Positions 11,901 to 25,305 of a stretch of DNA of 64,000 nucleotides are shown piece by piece. How positions within the stretch are numbered: position 1 is the first letter of the stretch; each line of letters opens with the position of its first letter. Below the pieces are notes generated by a model. It saw only the letters and a program-made list of their open reading frames with translations, had not been told where the DNA came from and ran no database searches. The stretch comes from Sweltsa coloradensis (Eukaryota; Arthropoda; Insecta; Plecoptera; Chloroperlidae): the NCBI GenBank assembly GCA_024449915.1, contig JAMZAV010000109.1:992001-1056000 (forward strand), in the 5' to 3' direction. The translations under genes and the position numbers were made by a program.

Positions 11901-13570
11901 GGCACTGCCACCGAACGGATCAACGTCCGACGATTTACTTTATATTTGTATTCTTTTTGTACGATCTGTGTTCTATCCTTGGTATGGGTATTCCAGTACC
12001 CGTAAAGAAGACTTTTCTTTTCTCTTTGTTGAATGACAGAATGAAACAAAAATAATTATAAATTGGGTTCATTCTTTTTCTTTTCGGCAGAAAGTTTGTT
12101 TTTAATAAAAATGTGTGAGTGTAGGCCTAATGGGTAATTATTAACAATATAGTCGCTGTGTCAAATGGCTAAAATATTAATTATGCAAAATGTAATAACA
12201 AGCACACTATAATACATTGCTTTCAATCCTATTCACATCTTCTAGGCCAGAGAGGTGAATAATATTTGACCTTACGGTTGGAGCGCTCTGAAACAACAAA
12301 TATATTATAGTTTTTGTGATTAGGTTAATTAGTTAAACACAGATTAATAAATATAAAGTATTTATTTAATAGGACTTTTACATCATCATGCATAGTTTTT
12401 AATCATCGGATGTTATACTGGTCACTCTAAATGGCAGACAATGCTGTATGTAACCAATTCATAAATAAATAATAATTTTTAAAAATGATTTGTTCTGTAT
12501 TCTATTAATAATTTCAAAATTTTTATTTGTTTTTTTTTTTAAACACCGATCAACAATAGAGTAAGTTCCACAAGTGTGATGTACGCATTGGATGTCAAAT
12601 TCAAAACGAGATAAAAAATACAATATATAAAAAACACGGATCTGTGTGAATGGCAACTAATAATTGGTTAAAAGTATACTCAGAAGTAAGCAATTTTGTT
12701 AAATTTGATAAGTTCATTAATTCCATGGTTCAGTTTCGGTGGCGTAAAAAAGTCCACAGTAAAAATATATTGTAACTTGTAAGGCTAATAGTTAATCAAT
12801 ATTTTTCTCCTTACTATGTGGATCATCATAATATAATATACATACTCATAAAATTAAGTATAGTCCCTTTCAAACCAATCGACACACTTTCCAATTTCCA
12901 TCAGACTAGACCGACTAGGTTATAAAACGTTTAGTGGCATTTACGACGGCATGTATTCTCGGTTTCGGCTTGCAGCACCTCATAAATTGCCTCCCCGCAG
13001 ATTTAAACCACAGCCATTTTTTAATGAGTTTTTGATGAGCGCCTAGATTAACTTCGGACGTAATATCACTCACTCACTCACTCGCTCAACAAGGGAATGA
13101 ACTTTCCTTGTCCACTCCTGTACTGACTTATCTATATTTTATTAAATAATGCGACGCGGGCTCCGCGCGCACGCAAGCCAGACCGCGTGCGTTCTACCTC
13201 TAGGCGATAGTAGTGATATGAACCTCGCCTCGCGGTGACCTTAATTATTCAACCTTTAGATGTTTTGCGTTTACTGTTTTAGAACCAATACAGTGTTGCC
13301 GACTTGAAATGCCACACGGAACACATGAGCTCACACGTATACTAGCGGGCACAAGTAAATTACGTACACCTGAGCTCAAACAGCTACGCATGTCATGTGT
13401 AGGACTTGTGGGAGAACCAACTACATGTGGCATGCTAGTTTTACGTGCTCTAGCAAGGCTCTTCGCGGCACAAGATTTCTTAACAGATTTTAAGTGTTTT
13501 AGCAAAATATTTTCTAACGTTGATGCCGTTTCTTGTTGTTTTTTATGTATTATGACAAGGATACAAAATA
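9000..13570. other. Intronic repeat-derived DNA, no gene seen
   Basis: Diverged repeats without a recognisable gene. TGGTGGAGGTGCCGGGT at about 9309 recurs at 21940 and 47067, with a related inverted form near 11895. A 45-bp motif around 10505 (CACAAGCACGGG then GGAGCGAAGC) recurs at 48563. C- or G-tracts lie at 9986-10000 and 10649. The overlapping ORFs at 13245-13575 on both strands have no recognisable product and run into an AATAAA-rich end. Confidence 0.4.
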
Positions 13571-13574
13571 AATA

Positions 13575-13815
13575 AAATTGTATTGTAATTTGTATTTATT
13601 TATATAACGTCTATCATTTATTCATTTATTTATTTTATTTTTTATTTATTTATTTAACGTCTATCCTATTCAGTTATAAAAACTGATTTGCAAAGGAGGA
13701 CAACTAAATAAATCTAATTACATAGATGCAGACACAACAATGAACTACATTTAAGTAAATATTTGAAATAGTAATATTACAACAATGCATTAAATATTCA
13801 ACAAATTTGATAACA
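13575..13815 (-). mobile_element. 3' tail of a LINE-like retroposon, family R
   Basis: Read on the minus strand it ends with a hairpin (CAGTTTTTATAACTG), then AATAGGATAGACG and (TAAA)n. About 150 bp match the insert at 32013-32421 and the tail at 46045-46190. A shared 3' end with microsatellite tail and 5' truncation is typical of LINE or SINE retroposition. No reverse transcriptase remains, so the clade is undetermined. Confidence 0.6.
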
Positions 13816-13867
13816 AATAAAAAAGGATATTAAATGCAATTTATGAATGAATCGAATATATAAAAAA

Positions 13868-13945
13868 GGGGGTGGGGAATGAAAAGAAAAGAAAAAAGAA
13901 AAGAAAAGAAAAAGAAAACAAAAGAAAAAAGAAAAAGAAAAATAA
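13868..13945. repeat. A/G-rich AAAAG tract
   Basis: Purine-only imperfect AAAAG/AAAGA repeat just left of the family C palindrome. Confidence 0.85.
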
Positions 13946-13984
13946 TAAACATGAGTATTATTATTATAGTATTATTATATCACA

Positions 13985-16028
13985 CACATAACAAAAACTT
14001 GTAGAAATACAGCCAAACCTTACACACTCAAAAGGAATGAGATCTAAAAAGGGCCAAGCTCATCTACCCTTCCACATAAACGTAGTGTCCCATAACAGCA
14101 TCCTCGAAAAGCTTGGCAAAATAGAATTTGCGATTTTTAATTTAACGTAATAGTTTATCCAAGTTCTTTTTTTCTAATTAATTTAAACGTAATAACATGC
14201 AAATTCTATTTTGCCAAGCTTTTCGAGGATGCTGTTATGGGACACTGTACGTTTATGTGGAAGGGTAGATGAGCTTGGCCCTTTTTTTAGATCTCATTCC
14301 TTTTGAGTGTGTAAGGTTTGGCTGTATTTCTACAAGTTTTTGTTATGTGTGTGATCTCATTACTTTTTCAAGTTCCATTACAAAATTATTTGCTAAAATA
14401 TAATATTTTTATCAAAGTTGATTTAAATTCTATGGTATTAGCAGTAACAATATAGGATGTAAAATATCTAGACCCGGATTCATGTACATCCTGGGTATAG
14501 GTGGTATAACCATGGTATAACGACGGTATAAGGACTGGACCCCAATTCTTGAGTTCGTGGGAGATGAGTTGAAAACGCAATTTGAAAACGAAGTCGTTTT
14601 CGTTTCGAAGGAATTGGTATTCTTGAACGGTATCGTGGAAAACGTCATGGGTTGTGAGTTGAAAGCATTGATATTAAACCCCTATAGTAGGCTAGATTAG
14701 CAGTCTCCTATACCTCCGCACAGGCGCGAGCGTAGCAAATTGAAGACTCAACCGGCCCATTTCAAGATGGCGATTTGGTGTTTTAATTTATGCTTTTTTA
14801 ATGCAATAAAGTATTTTACTGGATTGTTTGATATGGTTTTTAGCTTGTGCAGCATGGTATTAAACAAAAGAAACAATACGAAGTGATTGTATAAGGGAAT
14901 TTAGTAATCATTTGGTGTTAAAGGCTAGTATGCTTACCTGTCAACCTGGCGGCAATCTTGAGAACTATTTGGCCACAAATCGCTCCCATTTGATTAACAT
15001 GTAAACTGTCATTTTAAGATGGCTTCTAATTGTACCGGAAGTGGACCACCGACTGCTGGTCTAGATGGTTGAAAGAGTATCACGAAATCCAAACACTTTA
15101 AAAAGATTTGCGTATAGCAAAGAGCTCGAAAAAGTTCTATATTTATTCTAGATGGCAGTGCCTTCATAAACGCGGGCCAATCGAAAGACAAGTTGTATGA
15201 AATGATTTGATTGTTGCAATTATGTAAACAAACAGTTGAGCAAGTTCATATCAGTCCAATGTTGTGCTGGCATAGGGTTGGCTAGGCTTGTCAAACATGT
15301 AATGTAAGTATGAATTTTACTAGTCCTATAGCCAAATGGAACTTTAGACCTACACTTTTGCATTATAAAATATTTTCCACATCTGGGCCTAGGCCAGGGA
15401 CGGTTTCTGATTTGTTTTTATGAGAGTATAATGACACCTTTTCTCGTTCCCACACAAAGAAGAAAAATTTTAAATGTCCGCTATTTGTTTACGTATCGCA
15501 CTTTCCCGCCTAACTCTGCTTATACCGTCAACAAGTGTCAAGTAACTATGGTTACTTGTTGATTGTATGCCAAGTGTTTAAGGCTTATTTTAAAACCTTT
15601 ATTTGGAAGCCTTCCAACAAACTTTTTCAACTTTTTTTTTTCAAAAGAGACTATATTTCTATAACCTTAATGTCCATGTAAAATATGAACATTGTAGTCC
15701 CACCCGTCTGGTCAGAATCGCGGGCCGACGTATTAGATGTTAGCAGTAGTAGGCAGTAGTAGGCAGTAGCAGTAGCTAACATCCTTAAAGTGATTTTGAG
15801 CATGTTTCAAGCCATTTTTTCACCAAGAATGAATAATCGTACCCCAATAAAATTTGGCATGTGTTGTCAGGTACCTAAATCCCCTCGATTGTGATAGTTT
15901 TCAAGTTCACATCACGTTACATGACGGCTGGGTAACACCTCGAAATCACCCCAACTCTGCTTGGTGTATAAGGTGCTTGAGTGTGTAGCGCACCGCGGCT
16001 TGGCTGCGGCGCCCTAACGGGCACCTAG
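13985..16028 (+). mobile_element. Family C composite element, copy 1
   Basis: Opens with a palindrome (arms about 13985-14135 and 14200-14353; AGCTTGGCAAAATAG pairs with CTATTTTGCCAAGCT). A block shared with 57776-57952 follows, then an unshared middle (about 14541-15240), then a block shared with 58314-59890. It ends GCGCCCTAACGGGC ACCTAG at 16028. The last 20 bases hold a GC hairpin next to CTAG, as Helitron 3' ends do. CTAG is followed by A, not the usual T, so class assignment is tentative. No transposase or Rep ORF. At 15685/15686 it preserves the empty target of a family A insertion found in the other copy. Confidence 0.6.
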
Positions 16029-16919
16029 ATTACCATTATAAACATGTTTTGTTCGTAAGAGTTATATGGTACACATCAGTTTCATTTGATGTAGATGGGT
16101 TTTTTCACGTGACTAGCTAAAGTTATCAAGATTTGGGGAAAATGTAAAGAGAATCCCCAAGGGGTCAATCCCAGGATTCGCCAAAGAGTCTGAAGAAAAT
16201 CGGGGAGAAAACGTCAGTCAGAAAGTGAGATAGAAGCCCGTGACTTCCAAATCATGATTGATGCGTTACGCATACGCTACGTGAAATGTCACACACAACA
16301 CATCGTTAACACACTTGGGGAAAAAAGTAAATCAAGGAGTCAAGAACATAAGTAAATATTTGTTATGACGGAAACCGTTTTGAGCTCAAAACAACTTTTC
16401 ATAATTGTTCATACAATTAACCAGGGTCAACCCAGGGCATGCAGCTCTACAGGTTTGACTCACGTCTGGGTAATTGTAAAATAGTAGACAAATTACAAAA
16501 ATATTAAAACAACATTTTAAGGGCGGGCTATTAACCCCAAAAACGTTTGTTTTATCACATTATCTTCATCATTTTACTACACTTAAAAGACAATTGAAAA
16601 ATTATGTATTGTAACTGTGATTTTACAAGAATTTTTCACGTTTTACATCCTGAAATTTTCGAAAAATTGCGTTTTAGGGAATTTCACCGGCTTAAACCTG
16701 CTAATTTTTTGTTCCACATAGATACTAGAGCATACTATTAATCTTAAATGGCCAATTATATCATATTGTCATGAAAATGTGCACAAGTATACACTAAAAC
16801 ACTCAAAAATGTGCATTTCAAAACCACACCCCTTCTTAGGTAATCAGCGTATTTTGACCGAACCACTTGCCCAAATCACAAAACAAAATATAGCGGATTT
16901 ACAGAAAATCAATAAAGGC

Positions 16920-17340
16920 CATGGTGGTATATATCTTTAGGTGATTTCACTTGCGTATCCAGCAATGCTATTTTTGTGGTCGCTTAATGCACGCAGTTCA
17001 GACGGAATCCGCCAGGATCGCGACGTGTCAGGTGGTAGTCACGTGACGAGAAAGTCGATAAAGAAGTTTTTCCAAACTTCTTTATCGACTCTAATACCTC
17101 GAGAGACGGCGGTGTGTATACACTTTATTGAAGGCCGTGCATTCAGATCCGTAGGCGGAACATTCGAATTTCCGAATTCGAGCCATCTGATTGGTCCCCA
17201 AGGCCGCCATCTTGTAAGTTCTATGTCACCGTGACTACCACCTGACACGTCGCGCATTCTGTCGGCGACGTCTGCACCACGTGAATTAAGCGACCACAGA
17301 GTTCTGGCAGTGAAATCACCTAAATATATATACCACCATG
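16920..17340. mobile_element. hAT-like nonautonomous foldback element (421 bp)
   Basis: Ends are inverted repeats beginning CATGGTGGTATATAT and continuing TTTAGGTGATTTCACT. An 8-bp direct repeat, ATAAAGGC, flanks it (16912-16919 and 17341-17348). Complementarity continues inward (GACGTGTCAGGTGGTAGTCAC on the left pairs with its complement near 17225-17250), so nearly the whole element folds on itself. An internal perfect hairpin is near 17053-17083 (AGTCGATAAAGAAG). Eight-base target duplication with CA-start termini fits the hAT superfamily. No ORF of transposase size. Confidence 0.75.
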
Positions 17341-19179
17341 ATAAAGGCCAATATTGTTTTGGATCAAAATCTCTCTAAGGTCACGGAGCATAAATATCGT
17401 CGCCATGTTATTTCTTATGGGAGATTTTGGCCAATGAGTCCTAATTCGAAAATTACCAAGTTCAAACCAAAATCGGGTCATGGTTGAACCAATAATTTTT
17501 CTATTAGGCTACTTCTAGATTCATATAACTAATAAGCATAAATGAAATATATTTTTTGAGTTTAGGGTGACACCCATTTAATACAAAAAATATTTAATAG
17601 ATCTCAAATAACAATACTATATTTATCGTAAACGAGTACTCAAAGTACTTTCACTAATATTTACATATAAACTAAGCTAGCATTTATTAAGCTTATAATA
17701 AATCTAAGCACCTTGTATATAATTTGTATTAGAAATTAAATTCAAACGGTTCATGTCATGATCTGGATGGATGTCTTCTTGAAAGATAAAATCTTATAAT
17801 GCGATGTTACTTGAATGTCTGTTAATATGGAAAGTTTGTTGATTTTGTGCTGGTCTTCATGGAAAGTGAAAGTGCACTTGATCGAGTAGCCGAGAATCGA
17901 TACAGATGTGCAACAGTTACTACATACATAACATATTTCTTTCTTGTTCCCCTGCGTCATCCCTTACGTCCCTCCCTTCGTCTCGATTAGCCAAGTTGCA
18001 TAAATATGAGACGTTAAGCAATATCCAATCAAACATTTTTTCTCTAATATGTCTGCTGAGCTATTTATTGTTTGACCTCTTGCTTGACAGATTAAATCAA
18101 GAATAAAAGAAAAAAAGTTTAGTTCTATACATACGGGTGTACACTTCTGTACATAGTAGATGAAATATAGACCCCTTGATTTACTTACATTCGATGGTAT
18201 ACAACCGCAGACAGAAGTAAATCAAGTACCTGGATCGAACAAAAAACTTACAACTGCTCTTGTACATTTTGTAGTCTGAATCCAAAGCATACATACTTTC
18301 ATGAGTAGCCATTATTTAAAGACAAGATTCGTGCAGAATATATGTGTGAGTTCAGAAGGTTTTTGTAATACACTCGATTTATGTACATCTGAATGTATAG
18401 GCCTACATTCGCAACGGTACATAGGACACAATCTCGCACGAAAATCCACACACAAACTCACACGCATAGGCCTACACGTATATGCAATGTTGTACGATAA
18501 GTATGCAAACTTTTTATGGTAAGGTTATGGTGCCGGCAATGTGAATGTGCAATTTGTAAAGTGAGTTGATAGTAAATTATTAATAACTCTAAAGCATGAA
18601 GTTACATTTAATACAAGCAAACAATATTATTATTTGTGTGTAGTATTTATAGACATTTCTGTCAATACGTTTTTCTTTTTATTTAGGCCAGAGAGTTGTG
18701 AGAAAACTGTAAAGATGTACTTATGATGACATCCAAGTGACTAGTAACAAACTTGAACTACGATAGATTATAACATTGTTTAAAAGCAAATGCAGAATAA
18801 ACGTACTTTCAAATAATCAGTTCTAAAAAAAACTTTTAACATTTATCAATCAGTTAAATAAAAAGTTAATTTATTTTGGGGTCCTGAATTACAACTGAGT
18901 TTGTATGAAGATTTATGCGTAATGCCTTGTAATGACTGAGTATTTTCCCATTGATTAAAGCCATTAAATTAAAAAAACTACTCGTTATGTGCGTGAGTTG
19001 TAACGTTAGTAAGTTGGGCGTGCTATTTATCCCGTGAGAAACCAAAAGGCCAGCAATAAAACATCTAGATTCTGTTCTTTAATGGGCCACGACCCTGCTC
19101 ATATCTCCCTAGACTGCTAATCACTTCTTAAAGAGCAAGCGAGAGGGTAAACCCCGCCAATAAATCATTAACAGTGATT

Positions 19180-19460
19180 ATAACCGAGACCGGATGGAGT
19201 TTTGTGTAGCACGGATCGATGTGGATGGAGTTGATCGCCGAAGTGCAGCACGCACCGGCTAGTATGCAGCGGCGCTTTGCCGCCACATGCGAGGGAAAAC
19301 ATAACTCGGTCAGCCGGTCAAAGAGTTGACGTCACTAACGCTCGGTTAAAAACAAACCAACTCACTTAGATTTTCATAATTCATTAGGGTTGGAGCGATC
19401 ACGGGTTCGGGATGAATTATTTATAACGCCACGCGATGTCGATACGGGATCTTTACAAAT
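19180..19460. promoter_or_regulatory. Candidate regulatory island with a full CRE
   Basis: GC-richer than its surroundings, with many CpGs and a perfect palindromic CRE, TGACGTCA, at 19327-19334. Nearby lie CGGTCAGCCGGTC and GAATTATTTATAACGCC. CREB/ATF sites are common at neuronal promoters and enhancers; the intronic position in unc-13 makes an enhancer or internal promoter plausible, but this is inference. Confidence 0.3.
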
Positions 19461-20399
19461 AAGGATAAATTGGGTTTGTGTGGAATGACGGAGCTTTCAA
19501 AGTTCGTTTTAGCTGCGTTCTGATCTTGTTGATGCCGCCCTTTGACAGGGATATGATTTGAAAGCAATTCTTAACAAAAGTTAGATGATTTTCAATTTGA
19601 ATTTGTATTTTATTTGAACGGCGTCTCAATCAGGTAGATTGTTCCCATTTACGATCTAAAATCGAACAAAATACAATTTTGTTTGGAACGACTTTATCAC
19701 AAACACCGGTAGATTGCGAGGTATAAAATTTTTATAAATTGAATTTTATTTTATTGGAGGCAGTATTTCTGTGACTGAAACTGTCATGGGTAGTATGTAA
19801 TGCGAATGATAAAATAATGCCAAGTGCCGCTGGTGCTATTTTTACATGGCTACTGTGGCCACTAGACTAGTTATCATGTATTTAACTAGTTGCGTATTAC
19901 CCGTTTTCCCCTGTATATATTTAAAACGAGTGAATTATATATTAAAACGAGTGAATTTATAACTCATTGCAGTTTTGGAATTAATTTTTAAATATGTTGT
20001 TTGTTAATTGTGCGATGTATTACTAAATACTTAATGACGATGAAACAGAGTAAAATTGTTTAAGTCTGGTGTTTCTTCACAACGGAATATAATAAAGCCA
20101 TGATCTAATCAAATGAACCTTCCACACATGTTTTAATTTATGTCAATGCATATTGTACACGTATATTTTGGACTCCCGTATAGTGTGCAATTACACTTAA
20201 ATATTTTCTAGAATTCCATGAGATATATTTACCAATTCTATCGGTACATGAAGTAAGTGTATATAGTGAATAAATAAAGCGAGATAAGGCCACGGAAGTC
20301 GAACAGAGAGACCAAGTTGAGAATTTAAAAGGGTGCTGAAAAGAAAAATAAAGGTTGTGAGACCGATAAATAAATAAATAAATGGATGAGTCAGATAAG

Positions 20400-20406
<7 letters not shown>

Positions 20407-20442
<36 letters not shown>
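20407..20442. repeat. (GA)n microsatellite
   Basis: Pure AG dinucleotide run. It creates the low-complexity serine/leucine ORF on the minus strand. Confidence 0.95.
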
Positions 20443-20446
<4 letters not shown>

Positions 20447-22346
20447 TGGTGGAGAGGAAGATAGAGGGAACTAGGACAGATAAGGGAGGGAAGAAGGTAG
20501 TGAAAAATATGCAATATACTCTTTCTGACATAAATGAAATGCAAAAACCCTAATATTAAACAACATGTTATTAAACGCCTCTTAGTTAGCTCGACTCCAA
20601 ATTCATTAATCATATTATGCAATATTAATATAAAGATTAAAATGTGATTTGTCAACCATCAATATTAATAAATTCTCATAATTAAAGAAGGATATTTTTT
20701 GAAATAAAAACATAAACATGAAGTATTATCATAATTTTAAATTAAAATTTGAACCTTTATTTACACGAAATGTTTTATATGAAATTCTTGGTCTTATTTT
20801 TCAAGTATTTGCGATATTTAAAACCAACAAAATGTTTGCCCAGAGTTAAATATATTGTTATGTTCGCAAGATAAAATGATTTTCATTAATTTTTTTCTTC
20901 AGAACTATATTTTCAGCTATGTTGTTATAATATGAAAATGTCATTGAAGAATTCATAACAATTAACGTCACAGCAAATCATCATAGTACAATTTTAACTT
21001 TATTTGTCTAGTCGGTTCGAATCCACACAGCCGTAAAACTCACCGGTTTCAAAACCCTTTTAATAAATTTGATTGTTAGTTGCGCCACATCACAATTAAC
21101 GAACGAAATTTACAGCAAAAGTTGGTTCCCAGATTGCATTTCAAGCAAACCTATGTAATTGCTCATTAACTCATATTTATACTAAGAGTTTTCCGGTGTC
21201 AGAATAATCAGAATAATGCGATTGGGGCTTTGCCCTTTTCTATTAATCCGTGTTAAAATAGCAGAATTAAATTAATATAAAACGACTTACATAGAAGATA
21301 AATGGTGTCTGTGCGTGTGTACATAAAACCCTAAGAACATTGAAATGTTTCAGCCATACGTTTTCTTTCGTATAGGGCCTTATTTTTTAAGTTGGATGAA
21401 TTGTTATATTTTTTGGAATTTCACAAACCAAAATACAACGACAGAGTATTATATCTAATCGTTGAATTATATTTTAAATATTTATAAAAAATTATTTATG
21501 ATTTAGATTATGTGTCAACTGTTTCTATTTTTGTATTAAATTACAGCTATGACAGTCCCAGTAATAGTTACTGTTGTCGACCTGTCCCATTTTATGGTCT
21601 TGATCCGTTAACACTAAATTGTACTTTTTTGTCAGAAATATGATTTTGCACTAAAGCATTGTACAAAATTACAAATACATCTATGAAAACAGTCAAATTT
21701 ATAACCTTCCTACAGATATAAATTTTAGTGAGCATTTATTGCAACCAAAAGTACAGTATAATTATATGGCTTGCGCTATTCCGCTATAGTATTTACTAAA
21801 CTTCAATGTTTCCACACAGCCATCAATGGATACAGGGAATATATAATAAATGTATTATTAAGGGTGTGCGACTACCAGAAATTTCTAATCGAGTCGAGTA
21901 TTTGGTATACTCAACTTGAGAATAAATATTATGATTTTGGTGGAGGTGCCGGGTCGCGCGCGAGTGTGAAAACGTAAAAATCGGTGTGCAATTTTGGTTC
22001 TACATAACCAAACTTGTTAAGACTTAATAGTAGGCCGCGTTTTTTTTTTAATTTTTTTTTTAATTTTCTTTTGGAACAAATCAAAACCTTTCACTATATT
22101 ATTTATATCAACAAGTTCATGTAATATAAGAAATTGATTGATATTTGTCATAGGCTTATAGCCTAGCCCTAATAATATTTTTTCTTGATCACTAAAATTA
22201 TTTACAGTTAGATAATATTTTATCAATATGTTAATCTGTCTTCACTTTTGGAGCCTTCATACAGAGTAACATCAATAAATAAAATATATGTTTTAGTGTA
22301 CTTAGTCTAAAGTAAAAGTGAAATAAAAAACATAATAGTACCTGGA

Positions 22347-22516
22347 CTCGACTCGCACTCAGAAACAAGGACTCGCACTCAGAAATAAGGACTCACGCTC
22401 AGACATAAGGACTCGCACTCAGAAATAAGGACTCACGCTCAGAAATAAGGACTCACGCTCAGAAATAAGGACTCACGCTCAGAAATAAGGACTCGCACAC
22501 AAAAAAGGACTCGCAC
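22347..22516. repeat. 20-bp minisatellite, about eight copies
   Basis: Direct repeats of ACTCACGCTCAGAAATAAGG with a CGC/CAC variant (GACTCGCACTC), the last units shortened. Confidence 0.9.
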
Positions 22517-25187
22517 ACTCCAATTTAAAATTAATTTATGATCAACTTTGTTGGGACGATAAAAACAAATCTATGATAAAAAGTTAAATCAATTTATGGG
22601 AACCAGATGAAAAGATTACGAGTAGATAAATCTGAAGCCTTCCCTGGCCGTCATAACGCAATACAATTTATTAAATCTCTGTATTTATCTACTCGAGTGC
22701 TCTCAAATATATCCCCACTAGTTAGTGACAAGTCCACGATAAGGAACGTCAACCAAGTTAAAAATACAACCCGTTAACGTCATCAGAATGGATGACGTAC
22801 GCGGCCGGCTGACGTTTATGGATGACTCGCCAGCGAGCGACACAGTTTGTGGACATCAATAGCTATTACTGTTCATGTTCTAGTCATATTAAACCAGAGA
22901 TTGATGATATGGAGAAGCGACGCGAGGAGGCCAATCGTTAGTGTCTGGTTCAACCCAAATTGTCTTAGCCGAGTTGGCTACAGCTACATTAGGACCATGC
23001 AACGCTTAACTTTTTCTTTTGTCAAGTAAAAAGCATAAACGATTGTTTTGGAAAACGCTATGTTCGGGGAAACCATAAATAGATGCCATGTTAAGATAAT
23101 GGTATCGTTTCCTTCGGGGTATTGTTCTCAGTAGCATCAAGAAGTAAGGGAGCAAACAAGTGTAGGCTATGGTGTACACGTGAAAAAATTCGATGATAGC
23201 AACTAGCAATCTATACCAGAAGGTAGCATGAAGAGTTTATTTTTTATAATGATTTTGCAAATTTATTATTATTTGAGCCTAAAAATTGAGACGACATAAT
23301 AAAATGAACAAACTAAATCAAAACAAATATTAGACCAATTCTGTGATGGCATTGAATTTTGTAGAATACAAATGTTTATGGATGTAGTATTTTACCAAAA
23401 CATGTATTTAAAATTTTCATGAGTGATTCTGTTTTCCTCAGTATAAGGAAAATAATAAATGCTACTATGTTACATAGCAACATTTTAAAACCATTCTTGC
23501 ATTAAATTCCAGACATCTAGTTCACCTGAAGACAAACGCATTGTTTTATTTAAAAATAATATCATAGTATAAGCAAAACTAAGCAGCATTGGTTTGTTGT
23601 TCTATTGTATACTAAAGTACTCAAGTTTATTAATAGTACAGAGTCTATTATTCTGCGTGTAAATAGCACTGCGTTCTGAACTAGGTCAGATCTGGAGATA
23701 GAGGAATTGCGTGAATGAGTAGCAGGGGAGGTTGAGCCGTGCATGTCAATGGAACTCCCGCTAAATAACGGCGGAGTGCTGACTCTGCCCCCCCCCCCCT
23801 CCGACCCTCCGGCGCCGAGCTTCCCACCAGACTGAAAACACTCCACCACGATATTGTATTTCAAATATTCCCCTCCGTGATGAATAATATGGTGAAAGAA
23901 TGTATTTTAAGCATTAAAATGTCGTTATTCTTCTAAGATAATCGATACAGGTGTCTCAAACGCTTTACGAGAGGTAGCAGTTTTTATCCCAGCTACCGGC
24001 AATCCTGACTAAAATCCTTAGTCATAAGCGAATGCTTGGATTGGTTTCTAGTAACAACCCTTGAACATCTCAACATTTTAAAGAACCCGTTTAGTTAACT
24101 GTTACCTTAAGGTTCAGAAAAAGTTTATTCCTCGATTAATTATTTATTTAAATGCCAAAACTGTGCAGAAAGATGTGGCAGACAAAACCCATCACTAACT
24201 CATTATTGTTATATTTATGTAGATGTGGTTTATATATTATGTTATGTCCTTATAGCGGTCTTAAACCTTAAAAACCATATTATAGTATGTAGTTTATATA
24301 TGTATTCTAAATTCATGTATTGCAATCTTCATAATAATTTTTTGTCATTGAACTATTAAAGAGCCAATTGAAACTCCAACCACGCTCCAACCAATTGGGT
24401 AGTAGCGCTTGAAGGGGAAGCCCTCACAATGCAAATGTAAAATAGTTATTTTGCAAGATTCAATCTTGTTATTTGACTTCTGGCTGAGGAATAAAACACT
24501 GTTGTGATTTACGGAGTCGGTATTCTAGCCCATGATCTTTTACCTCAGGAAATTGCATGCTATTAATGAGCAATATTTACTGGAAGCAATATTACAAACA
24601 GCAAAATTAAGCGTTTTGTACAATCTATTTTTTTAAATACTTTAAATCTAAACATATTAAACATAGCCTACTGCTAAAATTTGAATTGGGAAAATTCTAT
24701 TTCTATATTTCTATTTGTTTAATACTATACATGTAAACGTTACACTTGATTTGGCTACTACAGCACTTTGTAGAATCCCACTCATTGTTTAATCTACAAT
24801 CTTCCATATTTATAACGAACAACGTTCAAACCTAAAGTTTAATATCTCAAAATCTACAACTAGTCTTAAAATTGCATTTGCAGTAAACATTTTTCTAAAA
24901 GTTTAATCTACTACGGGAAAGTACGCATATTTTAATTAAAATACAAACTGTCGTTACACTAATAAAGAAATGTATATCTAGACTAAATCTGTCCACCCTT
25001 CAAGCACAATGTGCAATAAATACAATGCGACTACACAGTCTCGCCCAGAGCGAGATTTATGTCAAATAGCTGCGAGAAAACCACTTGACAATGGCGGTGG
25101 CACACTTGTGAGACCATGGCGGTATGCATTAGTGATAGGGTGCATCGTGCCATGTAAAGAATGTGCGCTGACCTGGTATTCATTTAC
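22517..25187. other. Rest of the 20.8-kb unc-13 intron
   Basis: Apart from the CRE-rich island at 22742-22860 this is AT-rich and without genes. A GC-rich patch at 23640-23840 with a C-tract (23789-23799) gives a spurious minus-strand ORF. Nothing else recognised. Confidence 0.45.
22742..22860. promoter_or_regulatory. Candidate regulatory island with CRE half-sites
   Basis: Within 120 bp there are several CRE or AP-1 type cores: AACGTCATC near 22777, GATGACGTAC near 22791, GCTGACGTTT near 22808 and GATGACTCGC near 22821. CpG content is locally raised (GCGGCCGGC). Intronic in unc-13. Confidence 0.3.
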
Positions 25188-25305
25188 CTCGTTGGAGTAC
25201 TTGACTTCGGGCAGGGGTATCCAGTGGTAGCCGAGTGCGCGATCCCATAGCATGCCCTTCGACCATACCTCGATCAGTAGTCCGGAGTTCACATCGTTCG
25301 TTTCA
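25188..25305 (-). CDS. unc-13: unc-13/Munc13 exon, second half of the C2A domain
   Basis: Internal exon of 118 nt. Acceptor gtgtgcttccag lies on its high-coordinate side and donor GAG|GTAAATG on the low side. Its first base completes the split Phe codon of the exon at 28558-28660, followed by 39 codons including LLIEVWSKGMLWDR and YHWIPLPEV. Munc13 C2A has VEVWNKGLIWD and WIPL at the same place, so the identification rests on dense, ordered matches. It ends in phase 0 with SNE, and the next exon starts EGTGQW, as in the mammalian SNEEGPGEW stretch. The intron separating it from the exon at 28558 is 3.25 kb; the following intron is 20.8 kb. A longer open frame across it (25062-25292) runs into the intron and is not the real gene model. 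Confidence 0.9.

Larger units (their letters stand above)
17349..22340. other. Intronic AT-rich DNA, no gene seen
   Basis: Part of the long unc-13 intron. Contains a GC-richer CRE island (19180-19460) and a GA microsatellite. The 152-residue ORF at 20197-20655 (minus) is built on that microsatellite and is not credited. The rest is A/T-rich without recognised features. Confidence 0.45.

Noticed and set aside
13245..13575. Overlapping 86- and 88-codon ORFs on both strands
   Set aside because: Neither product is recognisable, and dual-strand openness here fits chance in a GC-richer patch.
20197..20655. 152-codon ORF on the minus strand
   Set aside because: Built on a GA microsatellite in AT-rich DNA; hydrophobic low-complexity product, no family features.
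22347..22516. CRISPR-like array
   Set aside because: The 20-bp units are contiguous, without unique spacers, in a eukaryotic intron: a minisatellite.
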